Below the pieces are notes generated by a model. It was not told the origin of the DNA, searched no databases, and was given only the letters and a program-made list of their open reading frames with translations. A DNA stretch of 64,000 nucleotides from Mugil cephalus (lineage: Eukaryota > Chordata > Actinopteri > Mugiliformes > Mugilidae), in contig NC_061783.1 of the NCBI RefSeq assembly GCF_022458985.1, positions 9,144,413-9,208,412 of the forward strand. Direction: 5' to 3'. Position 1 is the stretch's first letter, and each line of letters starts with the position of its first letter. A program made the position numbers and the translations under genes. Positions 38,101-48,758 of the stretch are shown here, one piece after another.

Positions 38101-40824
38101 CCTCCCTTCCTCCCTTTCTGCACTCTGTTCCCTCCGTTCTCAGTGCGCGCAGGGTCAACTGAAACCCTAAAGGTTCTGCCATCCCTCCTTCCCTTCCCTC
38201 CACGTCTTTCCCCTTTTCCTCGGCTTGTTTTAGCGCACTGATCCCCAACAGCCAAACGTGACCCCGGGGGAGGTGAGGCAGCGGACCCTGGAGCCCTCCC
38301 AACGAGAAGACTGTTCATGTCGTGAAAATGCGTTTCCCACATTGCATGAATGTGCAATCAGACATTTCTTTTTTTTTTTTTTTTTTTTTCTCATGGTGCA
38401 TCTTTCATGTGGACGGCCACTGTTTGGGACATGCTCTGATTCTGATGAGGTTGTATGCATTTTTTAAAGTGGCGCCGTGATTGGGGTTAGGGTTAACGAA
38501 GCATCTGTCACTTGTTGCAACCAGACTCCTTGCTTCTTTTACTGGTTCTGTCCATCTTGAACTGCTTTCCCCCGTGCCTCCGATGGGAACCAGCTGGAGG
38601 AGTTGAACGGAGGAGCACTGGGAATGTGGAGGTTTGCAGGCATGGGGCCCAGGTGTTGCTCTTGTTCCTCTCAGTCTTCTTCTTCTATCATGCACGCACG
38701 TTGAGGGAACGCTGCGTCTTCATCTTCTGTATCTCATATAGGACGTCTTCAGTCTCCGCTCGCCGCAACACGTTAACGCTGTTGCAGACAAATGTATCAC
38801 CATCTCCCTCTAAATGCATTTGCACACTTTTTCGTGCACTCACAAACATACGTGCGCTCTGCTAATGCGTGTGAGCGAGCACTGGATCTACGATTCCCCT
38901 GTCCAGCTAAAGCACTTAATGATCACAGCAGCTGTTGCTCATGTAAACTCTTCTCACATACAATCCCACCCCCCCCCCATCCTGTCTTTTTCCGTCCTTT
39001 GCTTCCCTTTTATCCCCCCTTTTAGTTTGATACTGTATAGAAGCATCAAGAGTTCACTCAGGGAAACATGTAGCACTTTCACATGTGCTCATGCACGCGA
39101 AATGGACAATCTGCTATCTGTTTGAGCCGGTTACTATTGATTGCAGCACTGCTGGAATTCTTATCTGAAGGACAAATCCGCTGCTCTGTCTTCATTCGGT
39201 GCAGCCCATCTGTCGCACACTGATTGCTATGATAAGCCGTGGATATGAGCTAGTTTCGTGCAGTGTTAAATTACCAGGATGTGTCTCATATGGACTGTCT
39301 CTCTGATCCGAGGGAGGCCCGCGGGGCTATGGTGGGACCTCGACATCGCCGACATTTAGATGCAATAAGATGCACATGTTGACAACTTTCTGCAAGTCTG
39401 TGGCTTTGTGTTAGTCCCCATGCTGCGAGTTCTGCTGCGTTGGGAGCATTTGCACGAACAACTGTCCAATACGCGGGACTACTTCAAGGGTTTCACCCTG
39501 TCTAAAATAGCTATCGCGCTACCACATCTTTATATGCATGCTGTTTAGAACAAATCCCTGAGCACATACATATCTGCCATAATATTGCCAGAAATCAGTT
39601 GATCTTTGTGTGTGGTACTATATAGTCTATATTACTGGTTGTACATGTGAAGTGAACAGTATTTTCACCTGGTTGAATTCGTTGAACAAATCCGTCCCCC
39701 TCTTATGTCTGTAAGGTAAATATGAAGTTAACAGAAGCCAGTCTGTGTAGTTTAGAGGAACAAACTCTGCAAAAAATAGATTTGTATATTCAGAAGAACT
39801 CTCATGTGAAATATACCTCTGCATTATCCAAACCGGCAGCAGTCGGTGTAAAATTAACAATTTCTAAAGTATTTCTTGAGGTTTATGCCGTCTGTGTTAA
39901 ATGCATCACGTGGATGTATGTGTCTTTTCACTATAACGTCATATCCCTCCACCTAATCTTCAAAAGTTCAGTTTGGATGTTTTAAATAGGACTTCTGATT
40001 GCCACATTTCCCAATTATTTCATTTAAGACAAGCCTGGTCTGCTTTTACGTACATTCAGAATATGGAACATATATTCCACATAGAAGTTCGGTGGTCAGT
40101 TCTGCGTGCTATATAGCCAACAGTTTCTAAGGGTGGAGTGGTGACTCATGGCTCAAAAAACAAAACAAAACAAAAGCTGAGATTTTTGGTCAGAATTGGA
40201 ATCATGTCAATAAGAGCTCCTATGTTTTTTTTTCTCGGAACGAGAGCACAAAAATACATCTCATGCAGGTAGACAGTGTGGCTCATCGGAAATGCCTTGA
40301 AGGGAGATATTTCAAAGGTTTATCCAGAACACTGTTGAGGAGTGCACAATGATAAAGGCAACGAGGGGGGGGGGTTAGACAATCCTAGGCAGGCAGGAAC
40401 AGCCCATTAACTGATGATCAAATACAGGCTTACAGTCAAACAGATGGCGGATAAAGCATCAAACAGGTTACCAGAAGGCAAAAACATAATAATATGAGGA
40501 ATGACATAATCTGACAACAACGGGAATTAAGGCATGGGGACCAGGTGGAGCAGGGAGAAAGATTGGAGGAAATTCTCACAGAAAAGTATGTATGACACCA
40601 GAACGTGTTTAAGCATGCTACTGATATAACACCTGTGTTAGTTGCTCCTGCTATGGCAACTCCGAGTCAGGAAGATTAAAAAGCCTGACGCGCAGCATCT
40701 CTTTAAAATACAGCCGAGTGTGTCTCTTCCCCCCGTTGATGAGAAGCCGTCTCAACAGGAGAAATCCAACACTCCCGTTAGACGACCTACATACACACTG
40801 CAGTATCGGCTCATTTACATGTAT

Positions 40825-40848
40825 GCACACACACACACACACACACAC
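40825..40848. repeat. (AC)n microsatellite
   Basis: About 12 CA units. Confidence 0.95.
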
Positions 40849-42269
40849 TGAGCCACCAGCAGTGACCTGGATATTCTTTTTATTCTTTTCATGCAGACAT
40901 ACTTGCACACACTAAGTGGGGAACTCAAGTGCAGGCAGCTCTTCTCTCTCCCCTCAGCTTTAGGTTTCTCCTGCGCGCGCACACACACACAAACACACAC
41001 TTTCTCTTCTCTTCGGTGCTGAGAGACCGAAATGTCATATGGCCGGTTGATTGGTCAGTGAGAGGCCCGCTGGGGGGGATAGAGAGAGACGGAGAGGCAA
41101 TGAAAGGATGGGCCGGTGAAACCAGGCTGCAGCTTTTGTTGTGTGCAGGCGCTGTGTCAGACAGCTCTGTGCGGGGTCCTGTGTGTTGGGCCTATTTTGG
41201 CAACTTCTTTGTGAATCTGGGTCATTTCGAAAGCGTGCTTTCCCTCACAACAATCCACCGCACACCAGTCTGAAACTGCACCCGCTCCCCTCCTCTCCCT
41301 CTCGTCCACCGTTCTCACTTTCCTCGCATTGTTTATCTTTTCTTCCCTCATCCATCGTGTTTGCCCCCTCGGGGGTGGATCTTTCACCGCTTCCCCCCCT
41401 CCCAAATGCAGTTAAAGTTACAGTTTCTGATGCTATAGCGCGAGCCAGTTTATGCTGACGAAAGCTTCGTGTGTTCCTTTCGGCTTTGAGACAGCCCAGG
41501 CGACTGCCATGGAATAACTGGACTGGTCCCACTGTGTCTGGGGCCCGATCTCTGACTGTTTTCCTCCGACTGTGTGTGTTCCTCAGAGGAGGAGTAGAAA
41601 GACTGTGGGGACAGATAGGCTGTAGAGGGAAGGGGGGGGGGGAGTGGAGATGCAGAAATACTATGGTGAAGGGGCCAGACAGGAAATGACCTCCCATAGA
41701 GAGAGGGGCTTCCCCTTGGGCTGTACTTCTCTGTCTTTTTCCCCCTCTCACAGACACTCGTTCACACACTGAGCTATAATGTCCGATGATGTCTACCAGC
41801 AGATATGCATGAGAATGAGGCCAGGCGGGGAGTGCGTCTGGCCTATGCTGGAAATGCACAGAGCTGCAACGGTCATGAATTAGCTCAGGCTCTGGAAACC
41901 ATTGCATCACTTGTTCACATGGGTGTGTGGAAAAGAATATACGCTATGTGAGTCTTGTGCTTTAGTGCGGTGTATGGCTTTATGTGCGCCTGAGTGAGTT
42001 GGGAACTTTACTGTGGATGACAAATTGCTAGTCATGGACAATAAAGTCATCCGCTGTCAAAAAGTGGAAAAGTTAGCTAAAAAAAGAATTTATTAATAGT
42101 AAAAAATATTTGCCTAAAAGAAATGGATAAATAGTGTCAACCGTTGAACATGTTATGTTAAAACGTGTTAACAGTAAAAAAAAAAAAGTAGTGAGCTCAT
42201 AGCCTGGAAGCCAGTCGGAACTTTCTCCATCCAAAGCTGGTGTGGAGAAACTCTGTTGGGAACACTATG

Positions 42270-42332
42270 AGTCAAAAGTTTGGACGCACCTTCTTGTTCT
42301 ATTCAATGAGATGGTGTGTCCAAACTTTTGAC
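42270..42332. mobile_element. Tc1-type terminal inverted repeats joined as a 63-base palindrome
   Basis: Left arm AGTCAAAAGTTTGGACGCAC (42270-42289) and right arm GTGTGTCCAAACTTTTGACT (about 42313-42332) are inverted copies around the short core TTCTTGTTCTATTCAATGAG. The arms match the end of a common fish Tc1-like element (GTGTCCAAACTTTTGACTGG), so this is an element with its whole body deleted. Confidence 0.75.
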
Positions 42333-43259
42333 TGGTGGCGTGCTTATGCTCCAGCAAAGATCTGCCGGGCCAATCGTATCGCCTGGGCGGGGTCAATGTG
42401 GTGATGGACAGGACAGAAGAGTGACAGCAACAGTCACACACCATGGAGCTGAATTTGTTCACACCCATGTGACTTTGATCTGTTGTAGGTCTATCCAGTT
42501 GCGTGCAGAGGTACTTTTTTTCTTCTCTCTCTCCGTGCTGGTTAAAAACACGCCCCACAGTGAAACAGATAAGAACTGAGTCTGGCTAGTGGACTCAACC
42601 TGATGCCGGATCCGAGTGTCAGGGCGCTCCCTGTGTTTGCTGTATGATTGTGCAGATGTGTTGGCATTAACACCGCGTGCTTCCAGACAGGCCCGGAAAC
42701 CTTCATGCACAGTGCAAAGAATCATTTTTCTGTCTGCGAAATTACCTCCACTAAATATCCTCATGCTCCACTCACACTGCGTTTATTTCCCAACTTTCAA
42801 GTCGGAGATCCTTAACTCAGATTTGGCACCTCTCCTCGCCAGTCTTAACACACGACCCGAAATTCCTCGTCTGCAAATGTGAACCATCTGTGCTCCTTAT
42901 GGCCTCGGCAACAAAGGACACGTTAATGAGAAAAGAGTACCCACATTACTGGGCTGCATGTTGGTGGTGTTCCTACAGTACAGAGGGAACACAGACCGAT
43001 CAGGGGAAAAGTGTCTCTGTTGCTGAGACTCAATGTCCAACGGACACAAACACACAGGCTATGTTTATGAATGATCATCCACTGCTTTTAAAAACATAAC
43101 AGTGACATTGTGTTGGTGATTTCTTTGTAAACTTGTTTTATGAGTGACTGACTCCGTCTGAAATCTGCTGTGAAAAAGTTGAACAACGTTGGGGTTCTCC
43201 TGGGATTCCGTGGGAAGGAAACCTTCCTGTCTGCTCTGTCCATACCAGGGATCTGATCC

Positions 43260-43773
43260 AGATCTCAGACCCCCGGTGACTGCGGGGGCGCGCACAAAAC
43301 TCGGTCAAAGGGTTTCTCTCCCTCTCTCCCTTTCTCTCTCTCTCTTTCTCGCCAGTGTGTTTGATTGCTTGCGCGCACGCGCAAAATCCAGGATCTCGCG
43401 CGTAAAGACTCGTGCACATCTGGTTTTATCAGGGTCGCAGAGTTGCGTGGGAGGGACTTCTTTCTCGTTGTGTGTGTGTGTATGTGTGTGTGTGTGTATG
43501 TGTGTGTTTTTCAGTGGGTCTAATTCGCAGCAGATGACCACTCGGGGGGGATGCAGGCTTTACTGGGGAGACGAGCGTTTCCTCAGACCGCACCAGAGGC
43601 GCACGGGACAAATTAATTTGCGCCATGATTCTGCAAAGTGATGGAGCGACTTGACAACACTTTTCAGCGCAACGACTGAGGTATGGAAGAGCGGGCGTGC
43701 GGCGTGATAGGAGAGAGGGGCGACTGCACCTGAATAGCACAAAGCGAATGCATTGTCAGAATCTGATCGTGCC
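43260..43773 (+). promoter_or_regulatory. tril 5' flank and probable 5' UTR
   Basis: CpG-rich with GCGCGC clusters at 43290 and 43372-43402. A short upstream ORF begins at 43640 (stop 43678). Another ATG at 43748 opens a frame that overlaps the main start and ends at 43981. No TATA box found; the exact transcription start is unknown. Confidence 0.35.
43468..43507. repeat. (TG)n microsatellite in the tril 5' flank
   Basis: TG units broken twice by TA, about 270 bases upstream of the tril start codon. Confidence 0.95.
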
Positions 43774-46269
43774 ATGCGCGCTATGGGAATGGATGGCAGC
43801 AAGTTCCTGGCGGGGACGTGCCTTCTCCTGCTCTGGCTCGGTGGGTGCATGTCTTCTTCGCCGGGGATGGAGTTTTGTCCCGACCGTTGCGACTGTCAGA
43901 ACTCGCAGCACCTCATGTGCACCAACCGCGGGTTGCGCACGGTGCCCAAGCCTCCCGCGCCCGTGCCCGAGGACTTGCTGATCCTCAGCCTCGGGGGTAA
44001 TTTCATCGCCAACATCTCCGCCTTCGACTTCACGCGGTACAGTAACCTCGTACGCTTGAATTTACAATACAACCAAATAGGAATTATTCACCCAAAAGCA
44101 TTTGAGAAACTCTCCAGGTTGGAGGAGCTGTACTTGGGGCACAATCTGTTAACAGCAATACCCGTTGGGACGTTACAGCCCCTGAAGAAATTAACCATCC
44201 TCTATGGAAATGACAATGGCATTAAGAAAATCACCCCGGAGCTTTTTTCCAACTTGGACAATCTCGTGAAATTGCGCCTGGACGGTAACTCAATAGAAGC
44301 CCTGCAGGACTCTGTTTTCAGAACCTTAACCAGCCTACATTATCTCCACCTGGAATCAAACAAACTGCAGCACATCCACAGAAACGCTTTCTCCAAACTG
44401 ACCAACCTGCGCTTTCTCAACCTGGCCAACAACAAGCAGGCGGCCGTGCGCAACGTCTTCACTTTTTCCCAACTCAGAGCTTTGACAACTTTGCTGCTGT
44501 CCGAAAACGAAATCCAATACGTGGGAAACCACGTGTTCCAGAGCCTGAAAAAGCTATCAAAGCTTTCCCTCAGCAACAACAGAATCTCCCGTATGGGCAG
44601 CGGCGCTTTGAAGGGGCTGTCAAGCCTCAGAGAGCTCCTGATTGACGGCAACGAGTTGGTGGAAATCCCCGCCGGTCTCCTCGACCCACTGGAGCGCATT
44701 GAGGAGCTGGACTTCAGCCGCAACCGGATTTCTAACGTGGACTCTTTGGCCTTTTCGAGGCTTAAATACCTAAAGGTGCTGAAACTGAAGAACAACGTCC
44801 TCGCCAGCCTGTCCGGCGACATTTTTGCCCTCAACAATCTCCTTTACGACCTCGATCTCCATGGCAACAACTGGACGTGCGACTGTCGCCTGGAGGAGCT
44901 GAAGAGATGGATGACCGCAGCCCATTCTCAGGGCAAGCTGTTGACTGTGTTTGTGCAATGTCATTACCCCATGACTCTGAGGGGGAAATATCTGGACTAT
45001 GTGAACAGCTCCCAGCTGCAGCCCCTCGGGAACTGGACCCATTTGTGCAGGAGTCAAGCTGGGCCCGAGGAGAGCCGGGGAGGGGGCGTACTGGAAAAGG
45101 TGGAGGGCATAGGAAGAGGAGAGGCAGATGAAGCAAAGTCGGAGGATGGAGGGGAAGGGGGTGAGCTGCAGAAAGAAGAGTTAAAGAGAGAAGTGGAGGA
45201 AACAGATGGTGCGGGAGCAGGGGTGGTGAGGAGAAAAGAGGGAGAAAAAAGGAAAAGAGAGGGGCAGGAAGATGTGGGAATTCAAGGAGACCAAGGGGGT
45301 CCAGAGGTGGCACAGCCTTCTTCTTTACCTGAGAGACAGACACAAAAGCTGGTGTCTCACAGCCCGAGATTGCGACCTCCTGCAGAGGCAGCTGGGAAAC
45401 GAGCCAAAGGGAGGCGAAGGTCAAAGGTCGTGTCCAAAACGGATCTGCCAGGTGTTTCCACGCCGAGCTACGTGACAGACATCAGGCTCACTCCCACTCC
45501 TTCCGTGCAGTCAGGAGAAAAGTTCGATCTTCTGCGGTCAGATCAGGAGGTGGTTTTACCCGTAATCGCAGACCCCTGCGTGTTCAACCGCCATTTCATC
45601 ACTAACGTGTCAGTGGATCAAGTGACGTCCAGTTCCGTCGCAGTCCACTGGACCACGAGGGACCATCACCGCTACACGCCGGGGGCCGGGCCAGGCCTGG
45701 ACGAAGTCCACTACAGGGTTCTGTTCGACAGGTTTGGCACCCCAGACCGTTTCCCCCGCTACGTCTACGCCCGCGGCACCACTCGCTCCGTGACCCTGAG
45801 GGAGCTCAGCTCAGACGTGACCTACATGGTCTGCGTGGAAGGAGTGGTGGGAGGATCTGTGTGTCAAGTGGCGCCCCGCGACCACTGCGCGGGGCTGGTC
45901 ACTCTCCCCGAGGGCCTCGGCCGCGGGGCAGCGCTGACCTCCGACCTCCAGCTGGTGACGGTGGCGACGCTGGCGGGGAACGCCGCACTGCTCCTCGTCA
46001 TCGGCGGCGTTTGGCTGGGGCGGAGCCTGAGGAGGAGGCTGCAGAGGAGGAAGTCGGCTGTGCACGTGCGGCACATGTACTCCACCAGGCGACCGTTCCG
46101 GCCCGCCATGGCGACGGCCTCCGTGTCTGCCGACTTCACCAGCTACCAGAGCAACCGACCGGCGCGGCTTGCCCCGCTGGAGGAGGGCAACCTCATTGAG
46201 TTCCCCTGCGAGCGCTTTCTGGACAGTGGCGCCCGGAGAGACAGTGACATGCAGAGGTTCTCCGACTAG
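43774..46269 (+). CDS. tril: tril, TLR4 interactor with leucine-rich repeats
   Basis: Single-pass cell-surface protein; in mammals it associates with TLR4 and TLR3 signalling, mainly in brain. One intronless frame of 831 residues (human 811). The first ATG in frame is 43774 (MRAMGMDGSKF); the open frame extends upstream only through a TTG. Signal peptide about 1-28 (FLAGTCLLLLWLGG). LRRNT cysteines at C35, C39?, C41 and C47 (CPDRCDCQNSQHLMC). About 12 LRRs from 55 to 360 (LNLQYNQI, LEELYLGHNLL, LVKLRLDGNSI). LRRCT at 366-425 (NNWTCDCRLEELKRWM, GKYLDYV). A Glu/Lys/Gly-rich low-complexity stretch about 427-560, then an FN3-like domain about 600-705 (VLFDRFGTPDRFPRYVY). Transmembrane 727-749; cytoplasmic VHVRHMYSTRRPFRP; C-terminus LIEFPCERFLDS. 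LRR, TM and tail match human TRIL closely. Convergent with creb5, as in human. Confidence 0.96.
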   Translation: MRAMGMDGSKFLAGTCLLLLWLGGCMSSSPGMEFCPDRCDCQNSQHLMCTNRGLRTVPKPPAPVPEDLLILSLGGNFIANISAFDFTRYSNLVRLNLQYNQIGIIHPKAFEKLSRLEELYLGHNLLTAIPVGTLQPLKKLTILYGNDNGIKKITPELFSNLDNLVKLRLDGNSIEALQDSVFRTLTSLHYLHLESNKLQHIHRNAFSKLTNLRFLNLANNKQAAVRNVFTFSQLRALTTLLLSENEIQYVGNHVFQSLKKLSKLSLSNNRISRMGSGALKGLSSLRELLIDGNELVEIPAGLLDPLERIEELDFSRNRISNVDSLAFSRLKYLKVLKLKNNVLASLSGDIFALNNLLYDLDLHGNNWTCDCRLEELKRWMTAAHSQGKLLTVFVQCHYPMTLRGKYLDYVNSSQLQPLGNWTHLCRSQAGPEESRGGGVLEKVEGIGRGEADEAKSEDGGEGGELQKEELKREVEETDGAGAGVVRRKEGEKRKREGQEDVGIQGDQGGPEVAQPSSLPERQTQKLVSHSPRLRPPAEAAGKRAKGRRRSKVVSKTDLPGVSTPSYVTDIRLTPTPSVQSGEKFDLLRSDQEVVLPVIADPCVFNRHFITNVSVDQVTSSSVAVHWTTRDHHRYTPGAGPGLDEVHYRVLFDRFGTPDRFPRYVYARGTTRSVTLRELSSDVTYMVCVEGVVGGSVCQVAPRDHCAGLVTLPEGLGRGAALTSDLQLVTVATLAGNAALLLVIGGVWLGRSLRRRLQRRKSAVHVRHMYSTRRPFRPAMATASVSADFTSYQSNRPARLAPLEEGNLIEFPCERFLDSGARRDSDMQRFSD

Positions 46270-47200
46270 ATCCATAAAGCCGCAAAAAAATGTTGACACT
46301 GTACAGTACAAAAAAAAAATATGTGAATATGTTTATGGTTTGGTTTAGAACACAGAGTCCTCTCATAGATGAAGTGCAGTGTTACATAGGTGCAGCTGTA
46401 AACAAGAGAATTCATTCAGAACAGCTGAGATCATCAGGGCCTTTTCAGACACCAGAGGAAGCCCAGTCCCTCTGACTTCCCCTCGCCGCTTTGTGCCTTT
46501 CCTCTTTCATTTCCTCGCACCTGTGTGTGTTTCAAAAATGTGTGTTCTGTTGTGAGTGCAGAGAATGTGTACGCTCGAGTGATGTACCACTGATTTCAAC
46601 TATGGTGCTAATATTGACTTCATAGACATCATATTGTCTCATATTTGTACAGTATGTAAAGATGGCTGCTGGCTGGCAGGAAAAGACACTTGTTTTGTAC
46701 CACATGTATCACGTTTAATACTTTTTATACGGAACTTTGTATCGTTTTGCATTACACGAAGATGAAGTAAAATCCCAAACAATGTGACTGATTTGTCATT
46801 TGAGTGTTTGCGTATTTTCTGTAAGCCACTGGTCAAGAGTGCGCCCAGTACCGCCGGTCCATTACGATACACACATCCAAAATGCGCATGACTTTAACAT
46901 ATTTCTTTATTTTTCATTTAATATTTAAAGTTCTGCTAGTGTTTTATAGGAAAACCTGAACAGAAGACACGAGCAATAGTATGATGGAAAAGTACTTGTT
47001 TTGCATTCATGTCAAGATGAGGTCTGGCAATAGTTAAGCAGCCCCTTTGTTGGAGTCAACAGGGTGGAGTGCGTCCCACATGTAGGCCAAGTCTCACACA
47101 CACAGGCACACAAACTATTTCAGCATCACCAGACAAACACTTCACAGATTAAAGCTTTTCACAAGGAAATGTAGAAATAAAGAAATATCCTGCCCTTAAA
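46270..47200 (+). other. tril 3' UTR (predicted)
   Basis: Non-coding sequence after the TAG at 46267-46269, rich in GT and AT stretches. No gene recognised. Confidence 0.5.
47176..47181 (+). terminator. Candidate tril poly(A) signal
   Basis: AATAAA 907 bases after the tril stop, followed by TATCCTG and an A-run; the Tc1-like remnant begins about 25 bases further on. Confidence 0.5.
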
Positions 47201-47205
47201 AAAAT

Positions 47206-47643
47206 GTACCAGGCATAACATTATGACCACCTTCCTAATAACAGCTGTGACTCATCAGAGAATGGACATGGGTCTTCTAAGGGTGTCCTGTGGTGGGGGT
47301 CTTTGGGTGCTATGGGTTGACGGGAGGGTCCTCTGTGGATCAGGTTTGCTCCAGTGCATCCCACAGATACTCAAACGTTTTGGGATGTAATGAACCTGGA
47401 GGCCAGGTCATCACCTTGCGCTGCTGTCGTTATTTTGTGTCCTGCCGGGGATGGCTGCTGCCGTCCAGGAGCGTCACTGCTGTAGGGTCGGGGGTGGGGG
47501 GGCAGGCTGGTCTGGTCTATGCGGGTGGTACATGTCTAACATCCACGTGAAAGCTCCTCAGCAGATCTTTGTATTGTTGCAAGATGTTCGACGTTATTTA
47601 CTTCTCCTGTCAGTGGTTTTCTGTGACTGATCAGTGTGTATAC
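47206..47643. mobile_element. Internally deleted Tc1-like element
   Basis: The left end reads CATAACATTATGACCACCTT and the right end CTGTCAGTGG..GACTGATCAGTGTGTA, both matching the ends of an abundant fish Tc1-like family. Inside, CATCCCACAGATACTCAAACG, GGAGGCCAGGTCATCACC and GGTGGTACATGTCTAACATCC correspond to blocks of that family's transposase on the minus strand. Only about 440 of the expected 1.3 kb or more remain. Confidence 0.75.
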
Positions 47644-47884
47644 ATCTGTGTTGTGGTTAGACCAAAAGTAGAACATGCTCTACTGTACTGACTGCTCCAC
47701 TTATCCACCACTAACAAAATCAGCCACTAGATGGCAGACTAGACCACACTGTATATCCACAATCTAACTGATGGCCATATTTTCATTGCTTAAAGCCAGA
47801 AGTTTAACACCTAAACTAAAAATCAGACATATTTTATGCCATAAAAGGATATAAAACTCACAAGAAGGTACCAGAATAAGTGTT

Positions 47885-47894
47885 TTTATTTATT
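47885..47894 (-). terminator. Candidate creb5 poly(A) signals
   Basis: Two overlapping AATAAA motifs in the creb5 sense (47890-47885 and 47894-47889), about 740 bases after the predicted stop at 48628. Confidence 0.45.
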
Positions 47895-48627
47895 TTTTTT
47901 GCATTAGATTTACAGCGATTGTCAACATCTTTACAGTACAAAAAGTGTCGTCTAAGTGTAAATTAAACTGACACACGAGGTGCAGCTTACGGTTCCTTAA
48001 TTACTCAGGGCAGTTGTAGCTATTACAAAAGTGCCGTGTCATACTGTACAATCAATGTTTTTAAATGGCTTTCCAAACCCGGCCGCGGGCCTGACCGACT
48101 TATTATTTACAACACTAGGAAATCTGAAATGTCAAAATAATGCATTTCTGTCATAAACAAAAACGAACAAACACAGTTGTATTATTTATGACAAGCTGCC
48201 TCTGCTGCAGAGAAAAGGCAATGCGGCGCGCACTAGCTGCCGCTCTGTTAGAAATATATACCACTACATAGGCTTTGTTTTTTTTTTTAAAATTAGTGCA
48301 AAGTATAAGAGCAAACAATGAGAGCAAGGTGTGTTATGACTGCATCTGGGCATGGCCAGTGGGCACCAGGCAATGGTTAGACTGATGTACACAGAAACAG
48401 ACGTTTTCTGAATAAACACAGGATCCAGTTGCCAAGTAACCATCACAGTTTTTTTAACAAGGCTCCAAGAAAGGGTCATTTTTGCACCTGTTATAGAAAA
48501 CGAAACTGCAGGTTATCTCTGAGTACGAGCTTCTGGCCCCTCCCCAAACCAGAACATCTGACAACAACCTTGAACAAATCCCTCACATCACATCGGCCTA
48601 CGCAGCGTTTCGTTTATACGGCGAGGG

Positions 48628-48758
48628 CTAGCGTCCGGGCTGGGGGTCGTGCCCTGTGTCGCCTCCAGCTGCCGAGGAGGTGGAGACGCTGTTGTGTTGG
48701 ATGGCTTGCAGATGAGACCCAGGGACTACAGGAGTGGGACTTCCTCCTGGGCTCACGC
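48628..48758 (-). CDS. creb5: creb5 predicted terminal coding exon
   Basis: Acceptor CCAGCTGCAG before 48758; TAG stop at 48630-48628. Reads SVSPGGSPTPVVPGSHLQ then AIQHNSVSTSS, clearly like the human C-terminus (SPESSPPASPV, VIQHNTITTSS), then diverges and ends earlier than human. The phase (A + GC) fits the donor at 49561. Confidence 0.82.

Larger units (their letters stand above)
34641..43259. other. Intergenic region between osbpl3 and tril
   Basis: No supported gene. Contents: MITE at 34703-35122; a short repeat end (GTGTACCCAGTGAACTGACA) at 35466-35500; poly-A at about 36069-36091; poly-T at about 38369-38389; (AC)n at 40825-40848; a Tc1-type palindrome at 42270-42332; and a 221-codon unexplained frame at 41245-41907. 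A CYCS, NPY or NFE2L3 coding exon was looked for and not seen. Confidence 0.55.

Noticed and set aside
38485..38496. Telomere-like GGGTTAGGGTTA
   Set aside because: Only about two units; chance or a trivial interstitial match.
43753..43773. Seven extra N-terminal codons for tril
   Set aside because: They begin with TTG, not ATG; the first in-frame ATG at 43774 is followed by a normal signal peptide.
44340..45424. Minus-strand frames of 165 and 197 codons
   Set aside because: Antisense shadows of the tril LRR and purine-rich coding regions.
45811..46311. Minus-strand frame of 166 codons
   Set aside because: Antisense to the GC-rich 3' part of tril; no independent motif.
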